Below, in pieces: positions 17,248-25,658 of a DNA stretch of 64,000 nt. Both the position numbers and the translations under genes were made by a program. The stretch is taken from NCBI GenBank assembly GCA_037133395.1, contig JBAXOG010000002.1, positions 35,406-99,405 on the forward strand, in the 5' to 3' direction. This DNA comes from CAIZQW01 sp037133395 (GTDB lineage: Bacteria > Verrucomicrobiota > Kiritimatiellia > RFP12 > UBA1067). How positions within the stretch are numbered: position 1 is the first letter of the stretch; every line of letters begins with the position of its first letter. The notes beneath the pieces are model-generated. The model worked only from the letters and a program-made list of their open reading frames with translations, had not been told where the DNA came from and made no database searches.

Positions 17248-17858
17248 GGCTTATTCCTCTTTCGTATAACGACCTAAACTTGATGTTTCTGATAACTGTA
17301 CTTAAACTTTTGTTTCGAGTCCAGACAAGAGGTTGAAAATTGGGGACGACATTGATATAGAATCATAATCCTGCCGGTAACTTCAAAAGAATTTCATTAT
17401 TGCGTTATTGCTCGAAGCGAATACGCTTGTTCCTTCAGCGTTAAGCGTTTCACGCATTCCCGCATTCGCGCATTCCCGCATTCGCGCATTCGAGCATTCC
17501 CGCAAATCCACGTCATCCGCACCTAAAAACAAAACGACACGGGTTGCACGTGCATGTTCCTGTCTGTGCACAACGGCAGACAGAAATGTCTGCCACACCT
17601 TATGTTGGCATCGCCGAGCACTGGAAAATTACCACGTTATTTCATGTGTCCAATGTCAAGTGCGCCTCCTTTGTCTTCTGCTATTTCGGGAACCACTCCA
17701 ACAGTTTATTAACTACCCGATCATGACCCTTCCGGTTCTCTATGAGAACCTTGTTTGGAGTGTTACCTTATTTTAAGTTTTTGAAGCGATCATTATTTGG
17801 TAGTTAGCACACGCAACTCCGAAGAACGGGTCACGAACCGCCCCCGAAGCCTTTTGCA
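17248..17858. repeat. Repeat-rich spacer with simple repeats and hairpin repeat copy B
   Basis: A 611-base gap. 17398-17435 repeats the TTATTGCG words and the AAGCG-AATA-CGCTT hairpin seen at 2252-2300. 17452-17512 is a run of CGCATTC/CCGCATTC words (about eight). 17545-17657 is copy B of the hairpin repeat (stem 17575-17582/17587-17594, GAAA loop). The final 200 bases carry no recognised element and lead into the truncated histidine kinase frame, which is open from 17808. Confidence 0.65.
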
Positions 17859-18950
17859 TTGACGGAAGATTGGAAAGACTGGGTGATGCGGATTGAAGAC
17901 GAAACCCGAGGAGATATAGATGGACGCCTCGTAAACCTGAGAGGCGAGATCCTCCAGATTGGCAATGCTTACAACAATCAGCGTGAACTTATTTTTCGCT
18001 ATGCCAAGGATAACCACATTGCAACCCTCCCGATTCAACACCCTGACAGCTGGTTTCTTTCAAACATCCCGCACGGTCAACCCGTTGAACTCACGGGGAT
18101 CATCATTCTGACGCAAGCCCCCCGGAAAGGAGAATACCGTACGCCCTTCCCCAATGACTTTCGCCTGCTTTTGAGAAACGAGGACGATATCCGCTTGTTG
18201 CCAGGCGGACCCTGGCTGACCCCAGGCCGAAGGGCAGGACTGCAAAGCGCAGGCATCCTCCTGATTTTCTTGCTCGCCGCCACAATCACCGTGATGCGCT
18301 ATCGGATTGTCCGGCAACGGCAACAGCGGCGAGAGGCCGATCTCTTGCAGGAGGAGCGTAAGCGGATTGCCGCGGATCTGCATGATTCCCTCGAACAGGA
18401 TATCACGGCCTCCGACATGCAGATGCGAACCGCCCTGATGGCGTTAAAAGCCGTTCCTGAAGAGGCGGCCGACTGCATTCACTCCGCGCTCTATACGATT
18501 GCGGCAGCACGAATCGATTTGCGCAACTCCCTTTGGAATCTCCAGTCGAACGCGGGAGTCCAAAAATCCTTTACCGATGCGATGGCCGAGATTTCAAAAC
18601 GGTTTGACCGCCCTGGCAAACTGAAGGTAGTCTGCACCCTAGACCCCGCAGCGGCCTATCTTCACGAATATCAATCCGTCCACTTGCTAGCCATTATCAG
18701 CGAGGCGATCACGAATGCTGTCAAACATGGAAACGCCTCGCACATCACGATTGCCACGATACCAACCGGTATCACCATCACGGACAACGGAAGCGGGTTT
18801 GATCCACAACAGCTTGCCGCCGCTTCGGACGCTGGACACTTTGGCATCATCAACATGCAAGAGCGTGCTGCGAAAATCAATGCCACTGTTCATATTGTAA
18901 GCACACGAGGTCAAGGAACCACGGTATCCATTCGCTTTGCAAACGAATAA
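17859..18950 (+). CDS. NarL-type sensor histidine kinase, probably N-terminally truncated
   Basis: A 363-residue frame with a soluble N-terminal piece, one membrane helix at about residues 127-146 (AGILLIFLLAATITVM), a HisKA_3 dimerisation domain with phospho-acceptor H in ERKRIAADLHDSLEQD (about residue 171), and a HATPase domain with AITNAVKHGNAS and DNGSGFDPQQL. Only a TTG is available as start here; an in-frame TAG lies at 17805-17807. Kinases of this kind normally carry a signal peptide and a long periplasmic sensor, both missing, and the frame opens directly after a repeat-rich spacer. I infer that the 5' part was lost. The response regulator follows 21 bases downstream. A short cytoplasmic-input kinase is the alternative. 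Confidence 0.75.
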   Translation: MTEDWKDWVMRIEDETRGDIDGRLVNLRGEILQIGNAYNNQRELIFRYAKDNHIATLPIQHPDSWFLSNIPHGQPVELTGIIILTQAPRKGEYRTPFPNDFRLLLRNEDDIRLLPGGPWLTPGRRAGLQSAGILLIFLLAATITVMRYRIVRQRQQRREADLLQEERKRIAADLHDSLEQDITASDMQMRTALMALKAVPEEAADCIHSALYTIAAARIDLRNSLWNLQSNAGVQKSFTDAMAEISKRFDRPGKLKVVCTLDPAAAYLHEYQSVHLLAIISEAITNAVKHGNASHITIATIPTGITITDNGSGFDPQQLAAASDAGHFGIINMQERAAKINATVHIVSTRGQGTTVSIRFANE

Positions 18951-18971
18951 ACAATACAAAAACTTAATCTT

Positions 18972-19589
18972 ATGATCACGCTTCTTATTGTTGACGATCA
19001 CGCACTTGTCCGAGCTGGACTAAAGGCCTTCTTGCGTTACACACCCGATATGAAGGTGACGCTCGAAGCCGACTCCGGACTCAAGGCACTTGAACTCTAT
19101 ACAGCTCATAAACCCGATATTGTTCTGCTCGATATCAGAATGAAGGAACCCGACGGCATCGATACCCTTCGGCTGATTCTCAAGGAAGATCCAGAAGCCA
19201 AGGTTATTATGCTGACCACATCCAACACGGAAGAGGATATCTATCAGTCTCTTCAGTCAGGCGCCAAGGGTTACATTATGAAGGACGCATTATCCGATAT
19301 GATCACGGATGCCATCCGCACGGTCCATGCGGGGGGAACGGTCTTCCCCGAGGATATCCTGAGTCAATTCAAGACCCGAGCCGTACAGCACACGCTATCG
19401 CGCCGCCAACTCGATGTGCTGGGCCTGATGGCCAAGGGCTTTTCCAACCGCGAGATTGCCCGGCTCACTCAGCTCAGCGAAAGTACAGTCCTCTCCTACA
19501 ACACGATCATCTTTGAGAAACTCGGCGTTTCAGGCCGCACCGAAGCTGTCGCCGCCGCCCTTCAGCGCGGCATCATCAAGCCGACATAA
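18972..19589 (+). CDS. NarL/FixJ-family response regulator
   Basis: A 205-residue two-domain regulator. The receiver domain has the acidic pair LLIVDDHALVRAG, the phospho-acceptor D in IVLLDIRMKEPDG (about residue 55), T in MLTTSNTEED and K in GYIMKDALSD. The C-terminal LuxR-type helix-turn-helix reads LSRRQLDVLGLMAKGFSNRE and continues to about residue 200. It forms a two-component pair with the kinase 21 bases upstream. If that kinase has lost its sensor, the pair may be silent or constitutive. Target genes cannot be identified from the sequence. Confidence 0.9.
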   Translation: MITLLIVDDHALVRAGLKAFLRYTPDMKVTLEADSGLKALELYTAHKPDIVLLDIRMKEPDGIDTLRLILKEDPEAKVIMLTTSNTEEDIYQSLQSGAKGYIMKDALSDMITDAIRTVHAGGTVFPEDILSQFKTRAVQHTLSRRQLDVLGLMAKGFSNREIARLTQLSESTVLSYNTIIFEKLGVSGRTEAVAAALQRGIIKPT

Positions 19590-19599
19590 GAATATTCCA

Positions 19600-19762
19600 C
19601 TACCTTCGCATGGTCATGGAGAAGACATACTGGTCGTAGCGATAGACGCCCCGGACAAATTCAATCGGTTGCGAGGAGCTGCGCTGATAGGTCAGGCGCT
19701 CAATGATCAGGACGGTCTCATCAACAGGGACATTCAGCATCTTCGCCTCATCGGCTGTTGCC
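19600..19762 (-). pseudogene. Remnant of GntR/UTRA regulator gene (3' end only)
   Basis: The minus strand encodes the last ~54 residues of a GntR-family UTRA domain (KATADEAKMLNVPVDETV to YRYDQYVFSMTMRR, stop at 19600). It is almost identical in protein to the end of the intact regulator at 31879-32655 and clearly similar in DNA (19612-19762 against 31891-32041). Homology ends at about 19762, where it joins the 3' end of the GH101-like gene in a different frame. It is a broken copy left at one edge of the glycan island. Confidence 0.85.
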
Positions 19763-21133
19763 TTCTGGCTGGATCATCACGCCTTGTTCCTTGGCGAGGC
19801 TGATGGTAATCTTTCCATCCTTCACCTCGACCTCGCTGAGTTTCTTCAAGCCTTCTGGACAGATCTCCGAGACGACCGCTTTTTTTACGTTTTCCCATCC
19901 GGGAGGAAGCGTCCAGGTCTTGGATTCATACCCCTTGAAACTGTAGGCGACGAGCGTCTTCTCGCACCAGAGCGCCGGGTAGCACAGGTCATCGCCAGCA
20001 CGGAGAGGCTGCGAACCCTTCAGCGCGGTTGTATTATTGTCATAATACCAGGGCACCACTCTGTTGCAGAACTGGGAGACCAGTCCGGGAAGTTTTACGG
20101 GATCTTTAACAATCTCCGGCTCGGCGCGCATCGGCGTCCCGCAGTAGAGGCTGGGCGGGATACCCTCCGCTGGCGCATGATAATCCCACGCCATCGGCTG
20201 TAACCCAACAAAAGAATCCACGCGCAGAAACGTACTACCCTCGCTTGTCACGTCAATTCCGTGATCTTTAAAGTAGCGGTAAATTTTCCGCTGGGCTTCG
20301 ACCTCCTTCTCCACAGGGATCTTCAGATAGGGGCTGATACTTTTGTTGGCCTTGTCAAGTGTATTGGAGGGATCTGGAGCGACGCAATGGGGACGCGGCG
20401 AGAGTGTGTGGAAAGCGTCGATATGGATGGTTCCTGCCTTCTGGATCGGAAGCATGGCCAGAAGCCCATTGATTCGCTTTTGAGCCAACCCTGCATCCCA
20501 CTCCTTTGCATAGCTGATGTAATAGGACTGCGTATCGATACGCGGGGCTTGACCCTTCGGACCCTGGACTTCGCCCTTGATGAGTACGCCGTTGCTGTCC
20601 TTGGCGATAATGTCGTTCGTGAGGTAACTCTCCCACAACGGGCTGTCCGCATACGCGTCGAACATGTTGATGTGCAGGCTCACGGTCGTGTGATATTTAA
20701 ACCCTTCGGCCATCAGCCATTTCAGGCTATCAACCGCCGTGGCATCCTGCGGCCTTTTCAATCTCGGATTGACCACCGACCAATCCGGGTATTTTGAGTC
20801 GTGCCCGTTGTGCTGCCAGCCGACCAGATAGACGATCTTGGGAATTCCGAGGGTGATGGTGTCCAGCCGCTTGATAACCTCCAGTGCCTGTTCGACTGTC
20901 AGAAAAACTTTACACCCCTCGTTGGCCTGCTTTTCCGCGAGAAATATCTTCATCACGAGGGTCTGGTGATAGGGCTGTACCCAAGGCCGTTCAGGCTGTC
21001 TGGTTTTAGTCCAGTCATAATACTCGCCGGAAAAATCAGCCTCCTTTTGTTCCGGCAGGGTGGCCCGTCCGAAGGCCACCATGATTACACTCGATACCAT
21101 AGCAATGATTGCAGACCCAGTTTTTCTGTTCAT
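19748..21133 (-). CDS. GH101-like endo-alpha-N-acetylgalactosaminidase-family protein
   Basis: A 461-residue exported protein with a signal peptide (about residues 1-24). The core has a TIM-barrel-like order with LGIPKIVYLVGWQHNGHDSK, TTVSLHINMFDAYADSPLW, GTIHIDAFH and DVTSEGS; acidic residues after strands 4-6 (DAFH, TSEGS) are candidate catalytic positions. These motifs match what I recall of the GH101-type domain, which releases core-1 disaccharides from O-glycans; it is shorter than known GH101 enzymes and lacks their carbohydrate-binding modules. It is the last gene of the LacI-headed operon. Its final four codons (GNSR) and stop lie inside the GntR remnant, so the original C-terminus was replaced. 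Confidence 0.65.
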   Translation of the reverse strand: MNRKTGSAIIAMVSSVIMVAFGRATLPEQKEADFSGEYYDWTKTRQPERPWVQPYHQTLVMKIFLAEKQANEGCKVFLTVEQALEVIKRLDTITLGIPKIVYLVGWQHNGHDSKYPDWSVVNPRLKRPQDATAVDSLKWLMAEGFKYHTTVSLHINMFDAYADSPLWESYLTNDIIAKDSNGVLIKGEVQGPKGQAPRIDTQSYYISYAKEWDAGLAQKRINGLLAMLPIQKAGTIHIDAFHTLSPRPHCVAPDPSNTLDKANKSISPYLKIPVEKEVEAQRKIYRYFKDHGIDVTSEGSTFLRVDSFVGLQPMAWDYHAPAEGIPPSLYCGTPMRAEPEIVKDPVKLPGLVSQFCNRVVPWYYDNNTTALKGSQPLRAGDDLCYPALWCEKTLVAYSFKGYESKTWTLPPGWENVKKAVVSEICPEGLKKLSEVEVKDGKITISLAKEQGVMIQPEGNSR

Positions 21134-21216
21134 TTGTTTTTTCTCACTTTTAGTGCGTTCCCTGATTCATACGTAACGTTTCAATCGATCTCTTACTGAA
21201 ACGAAAACATGTTGCG

Positions 21217-24200
21217 CTACTTTGACAATCTAATCAGGAGGACCTCATGGGGCTTCACCTCACGGACATATTCCCTGTCAAAGCGTCCCAGATCCTTGCG
21301 CAACCACAGGTCTCGGACATTCCGTTGTCCCTCGATTCCCAGGCAGCTCCAGCGCATCGTGATTGTTTGAGGTTTGTCGCCCCGATTAAACAAGCCTGCA
21401 CCAACATCGCCATTCGCCAGGGGCTTCTGCCAAACCTCCATGTCGCCGAACTTATAGGCGCGCCATGCCGGGATTCCCAACGGATCCTGGTCTAGGGCAA
21501 TCGCCTCGGGATTCGTCAGCGTCTCGCGGGTCACCTGATCCATTTCAGCCAGATCGCAGCCGGCAATCAGTGGTGCACTCAGCAGACACCACAGTGACAT
21601 CTGCGAGCGATACTCCGTGTCTGTACAACCCGGTCCTTTGGGATCCCCTTTTGCCTTCTTTCCACTTTGCCAACTGTTTCCATACAGCCCTGCGAACAGC
21701 TGGTCCAAGTCGTTCCAACCGCCGGGACCAGCAAACGCTCCCAGGCACTCATTCTGGTCGACGATGCGCACAATTCCGTTGCCAAAATTGCTGTCCACGT
21801 CCGTATCCCAGCGATCGATCAAATCGAAGGTCGTCCGCCACATGTGGCCGCCTGACTTCCTGGCCCATGACCATGGACGACACTTGCCCCATTCACAGAT
21901 GTTATAGAGCGTTGGACGATACACAGCCAGAGCCTTGGAAAACTCCGAGTAGAGCGAATGCGCCGGGGCGGGATTTGGGTCGTCGTTCCAGTCCACCTTG
22001 AGATAATCCACTCCCCATTCCGCAAAGCGTTTCGCGTCCTGCTCATAGTGCCCGTAGCTGCCAGGGAAGCGCCCGCAGGTGAGCGATTTGGCATCGGTAT
22101 ACATACCGAATTTCAAGCCTTTGTAATGCACATAATCGGCCAGCGCTTTCATACCTTGCGGAAACTTGTTCGGGTCCGGCTGGAGATTGCCGTCCTTATC
22201 CCGGCTGCGCATCGCCCACCAATCGTCGATGATGACGTATTGGTAACCCGCGTCTTTCATTCCAGAGTTCACCATGGCGTCGGCGTTACGCCTGACGACG
22301 GCCTCATTCACTCCAGTGCTAAAACCGCACCAGCTGTTCCAGCCCATGGGGGGTGTCTTTGCCAGACCCTGGTTGTCGCCGAAGCGCTTCGGATCAGGGA
22401 GTGGAATGGCAACGGACCACAACTGCGCGCCAGCCCAAGCCGCCAGTGTATTGCCATCGCCGGTCACGAGGAGCTTCATTTCACGAACGCCTGCCAATGG
22501 CACGCGGCAGCCGATGGGGCGATGAGGATTCAAGCCCGCGGCCCCGTGATGAATGTTGCCAGTGTCATAAGCGAGTTGCCCATCGGTGAAGACTTGGAAT
22601 CGGACGGCGCCCGCCCGGCCGTGAAGGTCAAGTCCCACCCACGCTTGGAACCACTGGTACCGATTCTCCAGCGCGTAAGTCAGTTCCGTATCCTGGGTGA
22701 CTCCTAGACCGCTGGCGTACTCCATGCCGCCGATGTTGATCGTCTTGCCCGACAGATTGATGCTGCCTTTCGCCACGACCGGCTTGAGTTCTGACAACCA
22801 GATCGAATCCCGCGTGTCCACAATAGGTTTATCTCCCAGCAACTTCGCCAGCGTAGGTTCGACTGCCTGCACCCAAGCTTCGGCGCCGGCGGCGTTTGGA
22901 TGAATCAAATCCGGAATCAGATCGGCGTTGATCGTGCCCTCCGAACGGAGGAACACACGCCCCACGTCGAGCCAGAAGACATGTTTGTTGTCGGCGAGTT
23001 GGGCGGTCTGTTCGCCGCCTCGGCGCAGATATTCCCGCGCTTTGTCCGACCGGTTGTAGATGCGTCCCTGATGTCCGGCATTGACATGATCGTTGCGACC
23101 GCCCGCAGGGAACGTGCGCAGAATGAGAATCTTGCTGGCCGGATGACGCTGGCGAATCAGGTCCACGATGGCCTTGGTGCCGGTGAAGACCTGTTCACCG
23201 GTATGGATGGTCTTGTAATACTGGTCGTCGGTGTTGTTAGTGCCGATCAGCAACATGAACACCTTGGGCGACCGTTTGAAATCCAGTTCACCATTGAGCA
23301 GATTCCAGAGAATATTCTCCGTCCGGAAGCCACTGTAGCCGAGGTTTAGTGCATGACGCGGCGCAAAATGTCTGTCCCACACTGTGCGGAGCGATGCCAA
23401 CTCACCACCCATTTCCCCCAGCGAATGCGTAATCGAATCGCCAACCAGCACGAGGTCATAGTCGCCGGACTTCACTGCAGCAACCTTCTGCTCATGCCTG
23501 GCGACCGCGCCCGGATCCGTGTTTCTTGTCGGAAAATCGGAGTCCCCCGGTTGCTGGCCCGGTTGGGCGGCAACCGTCAGTGCGGTCGCCGGTTTCGGGA
23601 GCACGACTTCGATGGTTTCACCTGGGCTGATGAGCTTATCCTGCAGGATTTTATCCTGCTGTAAAATCTGGACGTGGAGTTTCTGCCCGGCCCGCGTCAC
23701 CACGATGTCGACGTCATTGCCGAACGCTTGGATATGGCGGAGCGCCATCGAGGGCCAACTGTCCGGGAGCCGGGGCGTGCAGCGGAAACGATCAAGTCCA
23801 GTGGGCAGGATACCGAACATCCCCTCGGTGAAAATCCGGCAATAGAGGCCGCTCTCGGAGGCGAGGTGCCCCTGCCCGCCTTCAGGATAAGCCTCAACAG
23901 CATAAGGGACATGCTCGCCCAGCAGGCGCCGGCGGGAGTATTGGCCGAGGAAGGCGAGCGCCTTTGCCGTCTCACCCGCCTGGAACACAGCCCGCAGGGC
24001 GTAGAGCGTCGAGCGATCCCAGAAGACCTTGTCGCCCGCCTGCGACGCCAAGCCGTCGGCAGTCCACATCCTGGGAGAGAACAGGGCGTCGATGGTGCCC
24101 TGCTTGCGCTCGAAAAGCCCCATCGAGAGCGGCATGCAGATCCAGGAACGCAGGACCGCGTTGCCGTCGTAGTACCGATAGGTGTCGAACCCTCCGACTG

Positions 24201-25602
24201 TGGCGCCGAAATGCGCCTCGATGGCTTTCTCCAGAGCCTGCGCGCGTTGGCCGTATTCAGCCGCCTCCGTGTCTTTGCCCAACGCACGGCCGAGATCAGC
24301 AGCCGACCGGAGTCCGCCGTAGGCCAGGCTGGCCGTGGTCAGGTTGGCCGTGCCTGCGGGCAGGCGACCTTCGAGTTCATCCGTGTCGGAGGCAATCACA
24401 CCATCGGTCGTTTGTTTCCGTTTACAATATTCCAACGACCACGCGATGCCTTTCCAAAGTTCCTTGGCAACCGCCTCATCGCCCAAGGCCAGGCAGAAGC
24501 GTGAAGCCCCGTAGGCATACATGGCGGCATCGCCCCGGTCGAACGGTCCCCAGATGTCGGTCCCCTCCGCAACGATTGAACACGGGATACGCTGGTAGTC
24601 GGACTTCATGAACGACAGGTATTGGCGGTAGGCATTGAGCGATGCCGCGTTGCCGCCCGCCTCACCCAGAAACGGGAAGAACGGCCCGGCGTATTCCACG
24701 TTGTCGTTGCACCACGTCGCGGCGTAATAGCGCAGATTGCCGGGCGCCAGCATCATGCCCCCTCGGGTGTCGTTGATCGCTTCGGCCACCCGCCACTTGG
24801 CAAAGGCGAAGGCGCGGTTCAGCAGGAGGTCCGGTGTTTCAAGACACAAGGTTTCATTGAGCCGGGCAATGAAGGCGCGGCGCTGCTTTTCCTCAGACGC
24901 GCCGTCGAGCGCCTCGGGCGGCGCATCGGCGAGACGCGCGGAAAAAAGAACGGAGAACGACAGGACGTTGCCGGCGGCAAGGCTTGTGCTGACGGGCGCG
25001 TCGGTAGAGACCGACAGGACATTCGTCCCGTAAGGGCCTGTTTTCTCGAACGCCAACGCGAGCGGCGCGACACCCACCACAACCGCCTTTTCACCCGTGT
25101 TCTTCAGCGTCCACCGGTCAACTGCTGCATACTTCTCAAACGCGGGGAAGGTCACGCGCGTAATTGCCAGAGGCCCTGCCTGTCCGACAAACGTCAGCGT
25201 CCCGTCGAGCCGGACTTCCGAAATCCTGAAAGGTCCAGCAGGCCGTGCGTCAACCGTGATGTGCGGCTCAGCCTCGGTCGCAAAGTGCCGGATCAGGCTG
25301 CCGTGTGTGTCGTTGGGGAAAATCCGCAAGGACGGCCAGACCACATCCCGCTCAAGTTTCAGCACGCCGGCCGCATCGAGCGAATACCAGACCTTCTGCC
25401 CGACCCTGCGTCCGCCCTGCTCGATAAAATCCTTGTGCGGGAGTTTCGTACCCTCGACCTTCCAGACCGTGGCGACACCTTCGCCAAAGGTCCATCGGTC
25501 AGCCCGAGACAGAGAATTGCTTTCGACAGCACAGAGTACGCCAGCCGTCAAAACGCAGGCGCCCATGATGGTGGTCATGCGAGCTTTGAGTGAATGCTTC
25601 AT
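21217..25602 (-). CDS. Three-module enzyme: (alpha/alpha)6 glycosidase, SGNH esterase, NPCBM, GH27
   Basis: A 1461-residue exported protein (signal peptide about 1-26). Residues ~30-680 look like a six-hairpin glycosidase with an N-terminal beta-sandwich (LRYYAATWCNDNVEYAG, FWDRSTLYALRAVF). ~710-910 is an SGNH/GDSL hydrolase with VLVGDSITHS (Ser), IGTNNTDD (Asn) and DLIHPNAAG (Asp-His). ~930-1070 is an NPCBM domain (GGMEYASGLGVTQDTEL). ~1080-1461 is a GH27 alpha-galactosidase: TPPMGWNSWCGFS, nucleophile D in YLKVDW (~1202), acid/base candidate D in DRWDTD (~1267). This would combine deacetylation or de-esterification with removal of terminal galactose and another sugar. Coding is GC-rich. Gap to the next gene is 83 bases; it is in the LacI-headed operon. 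Confidence 0.85.
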   Translation of the reverse strand: MKHSLKARMTTIMGACVLTAGVLCAVESNSLSRADRWTFGEGVATVWKVEGTKLPHKDFIEQGGRRVGQKVWYSLDAAGVLKLERDVVWPSLRIFPNDTHGSLIRHFATEAEPHITVDARPAGPFRISEVRLDGTLTFVGQAGPLAITRVTFPAFEKYAAVDRWTLKNTGEKAVVVGVAPLALAFEKTGPYGTNVLSVSTDAPVSTSLAAGNVLSFSVLFSARLADAPPEALDGASEEKQRRAFIARLNETLCLETPDLLLNRAFAFAKWRVAEAINDTRGGMMLAPGNLRYYAATWCNDNVEYAGPFFPFLGEAGGNAASLNAYRQYLSFMKSDYQRIPCSIVAEGTDIWGPFDRGDAAMYAYGASRFCLALGDEAVAKELWKGIAWSLEYCKRKQTTDGVIASDTDELEGRLPAGTANLTTASLAYGGLRSAADLGRALGKDTEAAEYGQRAQALEKAIEAHFGATVGGFDTYRYYDGNAVLRSWICMPLSMGLFERKQGTIDALFSPRMWTADGLASQAGDKVFWDRSTLYALRAVFQAGETAKALAFLGQYSRRRLLGEHVPYAVEAYPEGGQGHLASESGLYCRIFTEGMFGILPTGLDRFRCTPRLPDSWPSMALRHIQAFGNDVDIVVTRAGQKLHVQILQQDKILQDKLISPGETIEVVLPKPATALTVAAQPGQQPGDSDFPTRNTDPGAVARHEQKVAAVKSGDYDLVLVGDSITHSLGEMGGELASLRTVWDRHFAPRHALNLGYSGFRTENILWNLLNGELDFKRSPKVFMLLIGTNNTDDQYYKTIHTGEQVFTGTKAIVDLIRQRHPASKILILRTFPAGGRNDHVNAGHQGRIYNRSDKAREYLRRGGEQTAQLADNKHVFWLDVGRVFLRSEGTINADLIPDLIHPNAAGAEAWVQAVEPTLAKLLGDKPIVDTRDSIWLSELKPVVAKGSINLSGKTINIGGMEYASGLGVTQDTELTYALENRYQWFQAWVGLDLHGRAGAVRFQVFTDGQLAYDTGNIHHGAAGLNPHRPIGCRVPLAGVREMKLLVTGDGNTLAAWAGAQLWSVAIPLPDPKRFGDNQGLAKTPPMGWNSWCGFSTGVNEAVVRRNADAMVNSGMKDAGYQYVIIDDWWAMRSRDKDGNLQPDPNKFPQGMKALADYVHYKGLKFGMYTDAKSLTCGRFPGSYGHYEQDAKRFAEWGVDYLKVDWNDDPNPAPAHSLYSEFSKALAVYRPTLYNICEWGKCRPWSWARKSGGHMWRTTFDLIDRWDTDVDSNFGNGIVRIVDQNECLGAFAGPGGWNDLDQLFAGLYGNSWQSGKKAKGDPKGPGCTDTEYRSQMSLWCLLSAPLIAGCDLAEMDQVTRETLTNPEAIALDQDPLGIPAWRAYKFGDMEVWQKPLANGDVGAGLFNRGDKPQTITMRWSCLGIEGQRNVRDLWLRKDLGRFDREYVREVKPHEVLLIRLSK

Positions 25603-25658
25603 AAAATTAAATTAAGAGTCCGCGCCCCTCCCTGGAGGCGCGGACCTTGCGTGTGACG

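Noticed and set aside
17452..17512. CGCATTC repeats as a CRISPR array
   Set aside because: Units are 7-9 bases with no unique spacers, and no cas gene is present.
15965..17657. Hairpin repeats as integron attC sites flanking a cassette
   Set aside because: No RYYYAAC/GTTRRRY core sites at the ends and no integrase in the window.
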